From Isoetes taiwanensis (taxonomy: Eukaryota; Streptophyta; Lycopodiopsida; Isoetales; Isoetaceae), in NCBI GenBank assembly GCA_021234155.1, contig JAJEKV010000658.1:59309-123308 (forward strand): a stretch of 64,000 bases of DNA. The letters run 5' to 3'. This document shows positions 23,691 through 36,640 of the stretch, piece after piece. The translations under genes were made by a program, and so were the position numbers. Each line of letters starts with the position of its first letter. The stretch's first letter is position 1. The notes beneath the pieces were generated by a model that was not told the DNA's origin, searched no databases, and saw only the letters and a list, made by a program, of their open reading frames with translations.

Positions 23691-24428
23691 TGGGAATTCG
23701 ATTTCAGATCATTTTCCTCAGATTATGGATGATAAAACCTAGTCTAGAAAGGGAGGGCAGAATGTACCATTCAAATTCAATACAGAATTGCTACAGAATA
23801 AGAATTTTTATGAGGAGTTCAAACCGATGTATTAAAGCCTCCAACATATATCAAAGACAGAATCTTTGAAAACATGAAGAGATTAAAAATTGGATTAATA
23901 AATGGGGTAAGAAGTGGTTTAACCAGAAGGAAAAGGAAGAAGAAGAGATTTATAAGGAAATTAAAAATATTAGGAAGGAACTGTTCATACATGAGATAAT
24001 CAGGACCTGCAAGGCAAAGAGGAAGTTTTAGAGAGGAAAGTCAAATTGGTAGAGGAAAAGGAAGCTAGAGCATTATCAATGACAAGTAGATGCAAATATA
24101 TCAATGGTATGAACAAGGATAGCTCGCCTTTTTTCTTCAAAAACCGCCAAAAATAGGATACTTAATAATGGGATATTATCTATCTGAACAGAGGCAGAAT
24201 TACAACTGGAAAACCAAAAGGAGATTGAAGACCACTTCCATTATGAGTATAAGAAATTGTTTGCTCAATATAAGACTGATGAGAACTTGTTACAGGATTT
24301 CTTTAAGCATATCCCGGTTGGTCAAGAAATAAAGGATGATGATATCTTGGCTATTCCTGGGGAGAAGGAAATATGGGACACATTGAAATCCATCGCTTCG
24401 GGAAAAAGAAGGGGGCTTGGAAATGTTA

Positions 24429-25041
24429 GTCACACGCCCCCGGTATTGGGACTATTCATGCACACGACGGATCAGGTCAAGGCCAAGGATCCACGGTCGG
24501 GGCACGGGTCGGTCGTCAAAGGCCCATGAAGACCAAACGCCCGCCAGACCAGCCTTGATCAAAGCCCATGACGGGACCAAGAGGAGGCACTCGGACAAGT
24601 GGCAGGCCGCCACCGCCAGCGTCAGCGTGATTTGAACACCTCAAGAGGCACCCCAAAGATTCCTCACAAATCAGGCCTCCTTCGGGAGTCGGCACCGGAG
24701 ATCCGGCAGGTGTCTATATTGGGCCAAAGGCCATTGTACTATATATATAAGTAGAGCTAGCACTTTCGATTTTAGATGAGTTTTGAGTCTTGTCTCACAT
24801 TTTCTCTTGATTAGAGCTCATGTATCTTCATTGACATCAAGGAGTTGTTCTCATTATTGTGATCTTATTGTTCTCTTTTGTTCTCTCTTTTATCTTTTTC
24901 CCTTGTTCTTTTTGCAAATCTCGCGTGACATAGCTCCCGGATTCTCCTGTTTGATCCAACGGTCCTCACAGAGGGCTATCTTGCAGGAGTTCCTGAACCC
25001 AGACCCCAAACAGGAAAGCCAAGACACTGAACCCAGCAATT
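24429..25041. mobile_element. LTR-like insertion in the LINE (possible solo LTR)
   Basis: LINE coding stops abruptly near 24428. The inserted ~610 bp holds a GC-rich left part, a TATATATAAGTAGAG box (about 24739-24753) and a T-rich stretch, the layout of a plant LTR with U3, TATA and U5. The word AATGTT occurs at both edges (24423-24429 and 25042-25048). Taking one copy, the LINE frame passes from GLGNV into GHIT. Classical TG...CA ends with a 5-bp duplication could not be fixed, so the type is uncertain. Confidence 0.45.
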
Positions 25042-25086
25042 AATGTTGGGCACATCACCACTACCACCCCAAAACTGGGTCCACAT

Positions 25087-25900
25087 GTTGTTTTTCAGTG
25101 TCTTTTTTACAAAAAAACAACACCAAAAAACTACGTGTTGTTTTTTGTCCGGATTTGCTAGAAATGACGTGTAGTTTTTAGCAAAATTTTTATACATGTA
25201 GTTTTTGTTGCCAAAAGTCTACGCATAGAGTTTTGTCAAAATTATCTACACGTAGGAATTCACGTATATTTCTACAGGTTGTTTTAAAAGTAGCTGTAGT
25301 TTTCAAGCGTTGCCTTCTTAAAAAGTAGACATGTGGTTCATAATACAATTAAAATGTCTACATGTTGTTTTTAATTGTTGTTTTGCGAAAAAACAACATT
25401 GTGTTTTTTTTTTTAAGTAGCTATAGTTTTCAAGTGTTGCTTTTCTAAAAAGTAGACATGTGGTTCATAATACAATTAAAAGGTCTATATGTTGTTTTTA
25501 ACTGTTGTTTTGGAAAAAAAGAACACTATGTTTTTTTTTAAAATTAGCTGTAGTTTTTAAGTGTTGCTTTCTTAAAAAGTAGACATGTGGTTCGTAATAA
25601 AACTTGAAAAGTCTATATATTATTTTTAGCTGTTGTTTTGCAAAAAAACAACACTAAAAAACCACATAAAAGATTTTGTCTAACTTTATTAAAAACTACA
25701 CATAGTTTTCTGCATTTTTCTTTAGCTATGTTGTTTCTAAACGTTGCTTTCTTCATAAAATAATACATGGTTTCAAGAAAAGAAAAAAAAATGGTTTTTC
25801 AAGAGTAGTTATTGTTTTAAGTACTTTTATTATAAAAATCCACATTTTCAAGTGATTTTGTTTGAATAAAAGACATGGTTAAAAGGCGTGGTGTTAAAAA
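25087..25900. repeat. Left subterminal repeat array of the CACTA element
   Basis: Three imperfect copies of a ~125-bp unit (about 25275-25650) share AGTAGACATGTGGTTC and TGTTGTTTT(T/G) segments, with smaller AAAACAACAC words between. Read on the minus strand, the units resemble the right-end array (CTTAAAAACTACA). CACTA transposition proteins bind such subterminal motifs. Confidence 0.8.
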
Positions 25901-26149
25901 ATAAATTTGTGCATTTGGTTAAAATGGATTATTGCAACCATTTTGTTTAGCATACTTTATAGCCTCTAATCAAGAGAATATTTTTATCTATATTCCATAT
26001 AGGCAGCTATCTTCTTATTTAAAATGGGAGAGTGTTGGTTTTACGTGCGGAGCAGCGCATGTGCTTGAGGCGCATGCGGCGTTCCCTCCCCATCTTGGCG
26101 TTCCCTCCGCCTCTGCGGGACTATTTTGGTCGTAGTTCAACATGTTTGC

Positions 26150-27290
26150 TTTGCCGAGACATACGCTCACTGCCGGACTCGGGTATGGCTTCATTTCGGA
26201 TTTACTCTCTCTCTTACATTGCTTCCCTTTCCCCGATCTGGGGCGAGGGCGACGAGGCTGGAGCATTCGATGCAACATCAAGGTAACACATTTCTATTTT
26301 TCTTTTCTATTTTTGGTAAGCGGAAGGCGTTGATCACGAGAGGTTCGGCTATGGCTTCATTTCGGATTTACTCTCCCTTATGTGCTTCCATTTCCCCTCA
26401 TGCGAGGGGCGACAGGTTTGGAGCATTCGTGCAACATCAAGGTAACACATTTCTATTTTTCTTTTCTATTTTTTTTGGTAGCAGGAAGGCGTTGATCACG
26501 AGAGGTTCGGCTATGGCTTCATTTCGGATTTACTCTCTCTCCCATACGTGCTTCCATTTCCCACGATCACAGGCGACGAAATTTGGAACATTCGTGCAAC
26601 ATCAAGGTAACACATTTCTATTTTTCTTTTCTATTTTTTGGTAGCTGGAAGGCGTTGAGGCGTTGATGCGAGGCTTCGGCTATGGCTTCATTTGATTTAC
26701 TCTCTCCCTTACGTGCTTCCATTTCCCCTTATCACGGGGCGACGAAATTTGGAGCATTCGTGCAACATCAAGGTAACACATTTTATTTTTATTTTTCTAT
26801 TTTTTTTGGTAGCTGGAAGGCGTTGATGCGGAGGACTCGGCTATGGCTTGTTGGTTACTCTCTCCTTACATGTGCTTCCCTTTCCCTTGATGCGAGGCGA
26901 CGAGGCTGGAGCATTCGTGCAACATCAAGTAACACATTTCTATTTGTTTCCTTTTTTTTTTTTTGGTAAGCTGGAAGGCGTTGATCACGAGAGGACTTCG
27001 GCTATGGCTTCATTTCGATTTACTCTCTCCCTTCTATGCTTCCCTTTCCCACGATGCGGATGGCGGTGTCCTCGGGTTGCTAGATCTTTGCTCATTCGGC
27101 CCGGAGAGGCTGTTCAACCTATTCGATTCGGGCCATTTCGGCCTTGGACCCGGCAACTTACGGATGCTTTAAGCGTGTGGTTATAGCTGAATTTTGGAGC
27201 ATTCGTGCAACATCAAGGTAACACATTTCTATTTTTTTTTTTTTTTTTTGGTAAGCGGAAGGCGTTGCGATTGCACAACATGAATTGAGC
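26150..27290. repeat. Tandem array of a ~165-bp unit
   Basis: Six or seven units each contain CTATGGCTTCATTT, a TTTACTCTCTC block, a CTTCC(A)TTTCCC block, GGAGCATTCGTGCAACATCA followed by AGGTAACACATTT, a T-rich run and GGAAGGCGTTGA. Starts of the GCATTCGTGC word: about 26262, 26424, 26588, 26753, 26911, 27200. The last spacing is longer because of extra sequence at 27060-27180. Open frames here (MASFR...) repeat with the unit and are not good gene evidence. Confidence 0.85.
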
Positions 27291-30200
27291 CCTTGCATCG
27301 GATGATATTTTGTTGTTCATTTGGATTATAGATATCTAGATGTTTTATTTTAACATGGAATGTTGTCTTCATATGATTTGATTTAGAATGTCATTGTTTT
27401 TCTATCGATGTTATTTCGGACTTAGATTCTTTGAAAACAATCCAATGAGTTTGGCATTTGCCAAGATGGTTTAGAATTATAGACCCTTTGCCAACCCATG
27501 CAAAGGGGGATCTGAGAGATGTAAAGTAAATATTTCATCAAATTGTGTATTGCATTGCTTTGGTTTTCCAGGAATGTGTTCATGCGTGGAAGGTCCTATC
27601 GCTAGATTTCTATTAGCATAACAGGCTGAAGAATAGATTTAGAAGATAAGTATCAATAGTGCGCACATGGTAAAGCGACACATAACAAAGATTATTTTGC
27701 ATTCCTTGGAAAATATGGTAGATCTATTATTTGACTTTGTTTTTGCTTATTGAGATTCTACATTTCTTAAAAATGCATTCTAAGTATTCATGCCATGCTT
27801 CTACAAATATATTTTGTATGTATGTGATCATAATATCTAATACATGTGTGGGATTGTCATCTTATCCATCGTTTACTACTTATTATCTTCTGCAAGGTCA
27901 GTGGCATTGCTACGATGGGTCGTATTATTGCTTATGGAATAACTTGATGTCATCAATTGAAGGAAAGAAAGTTGCAAGGAATGTTTGTTGCAAGGTTGTA
28001 CTTGGGCTTGCACCACGACCATTCTATTATTATTTACTTCCTGTTTATGGCATCTTATGAAAAAGTAGTATGTATTGTTTATGTTTTGAGGTTGAGCTCG
28101 GCTATATTCCCAAAATGGCACTTCGTATCGGTACATCATAAGGGCTTCTAAAGGCATCGTGCATATGGAGCTTTGCAAGAGGCAGAGGCAACTTCATTTG
28201 TATGCATCTCAGGTTCGTTCCATTCTATCTAAAGGTGTTATTTCCAATTCTGATGCTTGTTTTACAATGGTTGAAGTTTGCTTTTGGAGCGGTAATTTGG
28301 CCTAGGCATTTGGACCTTTGCAAGCTTAACATGTCCATTCCATTTTATGTAGAGGTACCAATTTTCCAACTCGCTAATATTACAATAATTGCATTTTGTA
28401 GGTTAAAGACATTCCTTGAAGCTACTATCTTCAACAAGTTAGTTTTGTATTTGTTTTGACGTGCTTTCTCATTTGTATGGGGAATAGACATGTCTCATTA
28501 GCGCTTTATGATTTCTTAGAAGATTGCAAGTAGTATAGACTGTTTTGAATAGAAATTCTCCTTCTTGCACCATGGAAGTGCTTCTACCTTCATAAATAAT
28601 GTTACAGCTCAACTTTTCAAGTTATACTCATACATTCGGATGATATTTCCTTCTTACATTTCCATTTATGCTTACTATATTTGTGCTAAGAATCGACTTA
28701 TGATTTTGAATATCCTAACATACAGGTAGGGCTTTTTCATGCATATTTTCCAATTTGATTTTGAAGATCAGATAAGGTTTAGATAAGTATCTAGGTTTAA
28801 GTTTAAGTTTAGACGCACTGTCATAAACTATATTCATAATCTCAATATGGTACTGAAGCCAAATGATCAGCATTTTTATGAGTGGAAGAAGTATTACTCG
28901 AATATTATTAACGTTTTTTTTTTTTATCATTAATGCATTTTAGATGGAAGCTCAACTCCATTAATCTCATTGCTTGAGATACACGGCTGATGACTTCAAT
29001 CTCAAATTGCTCTGAGCTACGGTTGGAAGAAACTATTAGACCAGAATCAATTTTTTTTAAAAGACAATTAATTATTGGAAGTTCATTGGCTGAAAAGCTA
29101 AGCTTCCAGCAAATGTTATTTGGAGTTTGATGGTAGCTGCTGGTAGTATAACTGCTATAAATCTGCATAAACTTCTTTCAAAAAGTTTATTTTTCCACGA
29201 GGCAGAGAAGATATTAATTGTGTTTGGCATTTTGGTCATGGGGCAAAGACGGGATACAATGTTTCTAACATTTCTTATGTTGATTCAACGTTGGTATTTA
29301 CTACTGAATGTGCTTCTCTAGCTTTATAAATGTGCTCTAAGTCCATGTATTAATGTTGTACATTTGCCCAACCCAATTCCTTTCACATGGCATTTGTGGT
29401 TGAAGAATAGGATGTAATTTTAGAACACATATCCACCCAGTATTCTACCGATCCGAAATATTTTCATCTTAGGCATGACTATAAGGGTGAAATGCATCTT
29501 CAAATCTATAATGACAGTTTATTGATCATTCCTATGCATTGAGGTTATACGATGTCTTCTAAAGCTAGATTGCCTTTAAAATTTTTGATGTACATCATTC
29601 CCCTCTAGAACATATTTACCCTATACCTACAATATGTCCATGCAAACTGAGAAAGTAAAATAAAAATTTCCTAGAGTTGACATGGTTCTCCTTTCTTAGA
29701 CACTCCAACATATGGAGATTGGTTTGAGTAAGATACTTGCCTATGCCACAAACGTGTTTTTCCAGATATGGAATGTGAATTATAGAACAATTTGTCTATC
29801 AACAAATGCACACATCATCTCAGTATTAAAACATGCCGATTATAGGTTAAGAGGCATCAGCACAAGTTTAGGGTTTATAGCCTTAGAGTTGAGGGTCTAT
29901 GGGTCTAGGATTTGAGGATTTATCATATCATGAAGCTTAAGTGAATTAAGAATGTAGCATGCAATTCATGGATTTTTTTTTTTTTTTTTTTCGTGTTCAA
30001 TACCCTTTTCAATGCCAAACATCCGTAAACTCTAAACCATTCACACTTGACACTCCATTGCATGTAGAGATATGATTATATATACACCTATTTATTTTAC
30101 CTACAAACTTGATTACATATGCCCCCTTCATATATCCACTACGCATGTCCACGACTAACGTATCCATTCCACACGTACCATGATTAATGCGGGCATTTCG

Positions 30201-31100
30201 CGGGCACTGCGTCTCTATTAAGATTTATTTTGGTTAGGGTTAGGATTTTCAAGTTTGGGGTTTAGGGATTTTATGGTTTAAGATTGGGTGTATGGTTAGG
30301 GGAGTTTCAGGGTGCTTAAAAGGTTTACCCCTTATCATGATATAACATGGAAATCGCATCATTGAGCTGTTGGTCTCCCATGGATGTTAATTATGCACTA
30401 AATCATAACATCCACTAGAATCTCCCATTGTACAATTTGTCACCCACACGCAAAATACCTCAACCGTAAGGTTTGCTATTGTTTGTTTTATAAATCATTC
30501 TCGCGTGTTCCCTATTCGTGCAATGATTATTTCTCTTCACGTTCCTTTTAATACCTCATGTTTCTCATGAGTTGCCTGTTTAATGAACCATTTAATACAT
30601 CTTATCATGAATGCCTTTATCGCCGGGCACCCATTTACTTATGAAATGTTAAAAGTAGTCATTGCTCAAGATAGAACATTTATCCATCACATAGGTTCTA
30701 AAATCATATATGATTTTTGTTTGCAAATATGATTTTTAAGTAGTTTAACTAGGCACCTGTCATGTAGAGCATATGGAGAAAACATTTCATATGAGGAGGC
30801 CATTCATATACGTTTGGCAAAACCATTATCCATTGTCATCCAAAAAAGCAATGTAATACACCTACAACTTACATCCACCCTCAACCGCATTTTCCACTCA
30901 TATGAATGTAAGCATACATAAACATTCCCACACACTTTTTGCCCCATGTTCTACACACTTGCTAACCTTACAAATTTGTATGACCAACTTCTTACCAAAC
31001 TCCCCAGTGTCATCATCTTCATTTTCACAAGCATCAACAAATATAATAAACTCTAGATACTACTACATTCCATTTAACTTATGCACTCTATTGCATCTAC
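27291..31100. other. CACTA interior, no recognisable gene
   Basis: AT-rich sequence without any long or family-like reading frame. A T-run lies at 28914-28925 and another at 29970-29991. Around 30200-30300 a few GGTTTAGGG-like words occur but not as a telomeric array. Two GC-rich GGGCAC words (about 30200 and 30633) resemble the Helitron-like end at 31123. Confidence 0.4.
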
Positions 31101-31122
31101 CCAATCCACATATTCAACTAAT

Positions 31123-31151
31123 GCCCGGCATCGCCGGGCACACGTTTCTAG
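31123..31151 (+). mobile_element. Helitron-like 3' terminus
   Basis: A perfect hairpin (GCCCGGC-ATC-GCCGGGC, 31123-31139) is followed 8 bases later by CTAG (31148-31151) and then T. This is the 3' signature of Helitrons: a short GC-rich hairpin, then CTRR, inserted before T. A candidate 5' end is TCTCTATTA at 30212, which would give an element of about 940 bp, but it is preceded by G, not the usual A. No Rep/helicase is present, so it would be non-autonomous. Confidence 0.55.
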
Positions 31152-32344
31152 TTAAAATTTAAGAACAAAATAGCTTGAAACGTTTAATGGCGCCAACCAA
31201 ATGATATTTAAAATTTATTAGTACAAACAACATAGCAAAGCTGATAAGAAGGAAAAAAAAAGGCTGGCTATAGCTATGGTAGTCCAGGAAAGAAAATAGT
31301 TTGCCCCTGTTCTATTCCAGAGCAGGGTTCGTGAAAAATAAAACCATTCTTGTATTTTGGAGACAATTAAAGCCTGCAAGAATCCAGAAAATCCCTTGTA
31401 AGATAGCCATGGCTGCAAAACTTGCCTTCTGGTTTCCGCAAAAAGCTGGTGGGCTGTTGAATTAAGAGAGGAATCTGGTACCCAATCCCCAAATTCCAAT
31501 GTTATCATAATGCTGCTCGATTTTGACTGAGAAATTCCAATCTGGAGCAGTCTGTATTGTTTGCTAGAGATTCCAATAAAATCTTAAACAAAAGTCTGGA
31601 TAGCCTGCAATAAAAAAAGCCTGATCATTAGCAAATTATTACAGTTTGCATCCTATCTAACGTACTGGAAAAATACAAATCAAAATTCCCTGCAGCATCC
31701 ATTCTGCCAGATCCAAAGATATCCTGGTCTACCGCTATTGCCAGTTTGGAAATCAATGAATAACACTCCTCAAACTATGCCATTTCCCAACTATGCCATC
31801 ATCTGTGCTTCTCATCGACATAATCAGCTTCAGGCAGGTAGAATGACCTCCTTTCCTTTGAACCCATCTATTCCATGATCAACATAGCTCTATGCGATAA
31901 AGAATAGGGCAAATATAAGGGCAACGGGAGGCAGATATGGTGGCAGAGTGCAGGCATGGCAGACAATCGGCAGAGCAGTCGGTTTGTGTAGGTAAGGAGG
32001 AAGATGGGCTATAGCGGTTTCTGGATTGCAGAAAGAGCAACACAGCAGGATATAAGATTGGCAGGCAAAGCAGAGCAGGAAAGAAAAAAAGCTTGCGCTG
32101 GATTCAGAGTTATGGCATCGTGACTTGCAAATCTGACCTTCCTTGTGCAGGTAAGCATAGAAAATCAGAGCATATGGCACCGAGGTCAGGCAATCTGATG
32201 TTAAAAGCAGAGATTTGGAATCAGATATGAGCTTTTGTGCAGATAAGAAAAAAAACAAGGTGAAAAGCTTCCACTGCTTCAGAGATATCGCACATGCTTC
32301 TTGCAAATCCGGCCTTGGCTTCTTCACTAATTTGTAACAGGAAA
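31152..32344. other. CACTA interior, no recognisable gene
   Basis: More GC-balanced than the flanks, with purine-rich GCAGAGCAGG words (31900-32100). Short minus-strand open frames at 31218-31508 and 31890-32327 match nothing I recognise. It could be captured host sequence, but I have no family evidence. Confidence 0.35.
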
Positions 32345-32525
32345 AAACTTGCCGGAAGTGGCTGGAAGAATGGCATGGCCGGAAGTGGAGATCCTAAATA
32401 GGCGATAGAAGCAGGAATAAAGGAGATAGAAGCGGGAAAGAGGCAGAAGAATGGCATGGCCGGAAGTGGAGATCCTAAATAGGAGATAGAAGCGGGAAAG
32501 GAGATAGAAGCGGGAAAGAGGCAGC
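32345..32525. repeat. Short tandem duplication (about 60 to 80-bp units)
   Basis: The words GGCATGGCCGGAAGTGGAGA, TCCTAAATAGG, GGAGATAGAAGCGGGAAAG and GAGGCAG recur two to four times in the same order between 32370 and 32525. Confidence 0.75.
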
Positions 32526-33804
32526 ATCAGATCTGGGCAGTTAATCTCCACCGTCAATCTAGGCCAATAGGATCCCAGGACATGGATCACCATCTCAGCC
32601 GCTCATTTCAGCGGTTGGATTGATACAATTTTATCATGCATATTTTGATAGTTTATACCCTATTTTGGTAGTTTTCTTTTGTTAAATTTCATCATTCACA
32701 AAGCTCTATGGTTTTTAGGCTCTAGATTATACCGTATAACTTTTGAGCGATGTATATACTGGCCACCGTCACCGTCACGTCATCTCATGCCCCCCATCCC
32801 ATGATGCCTTTTTTTCCATGGGGCATCGACGATGACCCCATTCAAACTATATTTTTTACGTGACCATATTTCATTCTTAAAATAAATCATGCATTTTTAT
32901 CACTCTAGTGGCCACGATTCAAAATCCCCATAATTTGCCATTGTATGTCATGCTCCACCAGGTTTTGCAAATAAGCTAATGAGTATTTGTCGGATTTTGT
33001 ATAGAAACTCCAAACCAGGGTGTTTTTTAGTGGCCCCGGCGGGCCAGTTGGCCACACATTCATATTTTTTAAAAAATAGTCGGCCACGCCGGAGTAGGTT
33101 GCATTCTCACCATGGCCAAAGGGTAGTGGCCAGTTCAAAACACCAACTTATTATTTTCACTCCTTCAGTGGCCAATTTGATATTTGCTAAACCTACAAAC
33201 CCATAGGGCGTGGCCATTTCAAAATATCACACGCAGTGGCAACTTGTTGGGGTGGCCATTTAGAACATACAATAATTTTAAACTTTTAGAAGTGTGGCCA
33301 TGCTCTATACTAGCCACGAGTATGGACACAAGATTGCCTCTTGTAGTAGGGGGCTCTAAAAGTTGTTTCAAGTCTAGCCCTAAACAATGGTCTTTCTAAT
33401 AATTGATCTTATGGTAATATTAGTTAAGGAAGCATAGCATGCATTTGTTTGTGACAACTATATATATATAGAGCATCATAGACAGATGCATCAACTTTAC
33501 ATGTTAGAGTGGATGTGGCCAATTTAAATTTTGTGGGAAAAAATTAGTTCCATAATTTCGCCATTTAAGTTACAACCTCTTGGCCTAACAATTCGAAAAA
33601 TGGCCAGGCCAAACTACGCTTAGCAGTTTATCCAAGATAAATAGTGGCCAATATTTTACGCCCCTTCAAATATGTAGGGAGATTAAAAAACACCATGCTC
33701 CAAACCCTACCAGTTTCTTTGTGGGCAAGCAAAAACTCGAAACACAAAACGAAGATTCCAACTAGAAATTAAGGACACTAACACCCTGTTTTTTATGCCT
33801 GCCT

Positions 33805-34400
33805 AGTGGCATGTTTGAGCCACGTCACATATTTGAGTCTATGTGACATGTTTGAGCCTAGGGTATGTTTGAGATGCATGTCACATTTGAGTCCATATGG
33901 CATGTTTGAGCCAAGGTGGCATGTTTGTGCCACATCTTATGTTTGAGCCAGGGTGGCATGTTCTAGACTAGGGGCATGTTTGACACAACATTTCAATTTT
34001 CAAAAAAACATGCCAAAAAAAAAAAGATATCATTTGAAAGAGCATTTTTATGACCTTAGTGGCATGTTTTAGCCTAGGGACATGTTTGAGCCTAGGTGGC
34101 ATGTTTGAAACTAGAGCATGTTTGACCCTAGAGGCAATACTTGAGCCTAGATGGCATATTTGAGCCTATGTGGCATGTTTGAGCCGAAGTGATTGAGCCT
34201 ATGTGGTATGTTTGAGCCTAGGGCATGTTTGACCCTAGGGGCAATGCTTGAGCCTAGGTGGCATGTTTGAGACGAGGTGTTTAAGTCTATGTGGCATGTT
34301 TGAGACTATATGGTATGTTTGAGCCAACATCGCATGTTTGAGCCACGTGGCATGTTTGAACATAGGGGTATGCTTGAGCCTAGGAGCACAACATTTCAAC
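33805..34400. repeat. Minisatellite, 'GGCATGTTTGAGCCTAGG' type
   Basis: Irregular copies of a ~20-bp unit built on GTGGCATGTTTGAGCCTA, spaced 18-40 bp. The same unit forms the longer array at 38640-39975, and a single copy occurs near 38390-38412. Confidence 0.85.
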
Positions 34401-36640
34401 CATAAAAAAACTAGTAGTAGGGCAGACTTGGGGCAAGGGATTGGAAAAGTGTAAAGGATGAAGCTCTTCTTGAAGAAAAAATATGCACGTGCCATAAATT
34501 TAATCTTGGATGTAGATACCACTGGATTTGGAGTTTGTGGATTAGAATCAATGTTGGAGAGGAAAATGATGTAGAAAGGCACTTAAAAGGGGCATGATTG
34601 GCATTCTAGTTGTACCAATTTATTTCTAATCCCATAATCCCTGTTTATTTTTCTCCTTCTGACCAAGAACATCTCCTGATCTTGGAAGAGTAATAGTTTG
34701 TGCAGAGCCGACAACAACAATTTTGTTAGTAGCCTCTTTTTCGCCAACATGAATGCCACGAGAGAAATACCGGACTTCTTTGCTTGTAGGTTGACATAAT
34801 CAGCCTGCAACATACACATGAGACATGGTTCATGTAGTCTATTACTGAATAAATATATCTGGCATAATCTGCCAGGGATATCAGCATAAAAAGTTTCTCG
34901 AGTCTAGAACCAGGTACCTCTGCAGTTGAAACGCATCATCAAAATGTTAGAAACGCAAAAGCATTGCCATGTCTCAATGACAACTTTTCTTAAAGAGCCA
35001 CAATAACTTTGCTACCACATGCATGTGTTTAAAATTACGGCTTTGCAATAGATTTCCTTGAGTATAGAGCCAAAACATGCCCTAATAATCATCCTCACAC
35101 CATAAGCATACATTTGATTTTCTTATAGGGGAGGCACAATTATGATAGTAAGTGGTAAAAGCTCTCCAATCAGACTTTGTTTGCAAGGTAGTCAAAAACC
35201 ACTTCCCTAGCTTCTCACATTCTTTTATACATGCATGTTGTGCCTAGGCATTCAAGTTCTTTCAAAGATTATTAGTTTACACAACATAACAGAATATGTT
35301 TATCTTCAAACATTCATTACATTACTCGTGTAGAGATGCCTTTATGGCATAATCAATGATAGGTTTCATTCAAATTAAACATTTATATCGATGATCAACA
35401 ATAAAGACACCATAGTATCTTATTGAGATGTGCATTCTGAAAGGAATTTATTGAGCAAATGCAGTGGACTAATATTACCATATGTGTGCAGCAATGCAGC
35501 AATATTAACAATTAATGACAAAATAACAAGAAAGAACTAAAATGCTATTCAAGAACATAACTAAGGTGTATGATCCATGTTCAGATTAATAGTGGCAAGA
35601 AGAAGAGGCAGGGCAAGAAATCCTTGTTTTTCTTCTGTGCTCCTTTATTTTTTCAGTTAAAAGACGTGCTCTTTCTTAAACCGGCTCGCAAACAAACTGC
35701 TTAGAACATAATATTTACAAGAACGACCTCCATAGCCACAGCAAAAAAGCAGAATGCTACAAGGATCTTCACTCGATCTGGAAGACATGAAGAAAGCGCA
35801 AAATTGAACCTGCTCAAAGCAGGATCCTTGAACAGTGGATTCAATGGTTGGATAGAAAAATCGAGCTCCATGAGGGGTTGCATTAGCTACATGGTGAATA
35901 CTTTAAGAAGATGGTTATGCTTTGTCTTCAACGGATGAGACAGAGAGACATTGATGCATAACATCTAACTCTCCCTTCTGGGTGGTTAAAGAATAGTATG
36001 ATCAGTTTGATCTTGAGCATAGTTAAACTCTTGACATCCACTTTATGGTCTGATAAACCTTTTACAGATTATACAATCTTAGAGTTTGAAGGTCTACTCA
36101 TCATAATCCATAGGGATCCATATTGCAAGGTAAGGAAAAGCCGCGACTTTTTCTTGAGCTTTGTCTCCACAAATTTAAAAACCAAGGTTACTATACCAAT
36201 GGGAGACTTGATATGAGTTTTATGAACATGTACACCATACGCGCTATTTTAGTTTGTTGTTGGACAACCAAAAAAATTCTGCATTCTACATGGCAGTATT
36301 TCGCAGCCACCTCTTAGGCCAATCGACTACGAATGAGTTGGACATGAGCTACTTTGGCGCTTCTTGGAGAAGGGGTGGTCTTCTGCCCACGAAATTTGGT
36401 CATCAGGGTAATGTCGATGTTCTGAGTCCATTGGCAGAGGCAATTTATAGTTCCAGACTGGGAGAGTTGCTAGTTTGTGACCAGGGGTTGCTCGTCCATG
36501 GCCAGGGGTCTTCGGGAGAGGACCTTTGGGGCGAGCTGCTTTCGGAAGGTTTTAAGGGTCCATCTTCTAGCATCAATGCCCTCCCTCTATGTGATGATAT
36601 TATGCAAGATCTTGGTCGAATCTGACTAGGATATAACCTC
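34401..36640. other. CACTA interior, no recognisable gene
   Basis: AT-rich. Short open frames (for example minus 34583-34819 and 35701-35883, plus 36254-36625) show no domain I know. The 36254-36625 frame (123 codons) is the longest non-repetitive one in the CACTA interior. Captured gene fragments are possible but unproven. Confidence 0.35.

Larger units (their letters stand above)
21748..24428 (+). mobile_element. L1-type LINE, 5' part (ORF1 and endonuclease)
   Basis: This is the upstream half of a LINE whose reverse transcriptase resumes at 40883. It holds the ORF1-like region, the endonuclease domain (about 23060-23690), a linker with many Lys/Glu residues, and the approach to the RT domain (GEKEIWDTLKSIASGK, about 24349-24405). 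Numerous stops and shifts make it inactive. The continuation is interrupted by an LTR-like insertion at about 24430 and by the CACTA element at 25059. Confidence 0.8.

Noticed and set aside
30225-30305. TTTAGGG/GGTTAGGG words suggesting a telomere-like repeat
   Set aside because: Only scattered single copies, not a tandem array.
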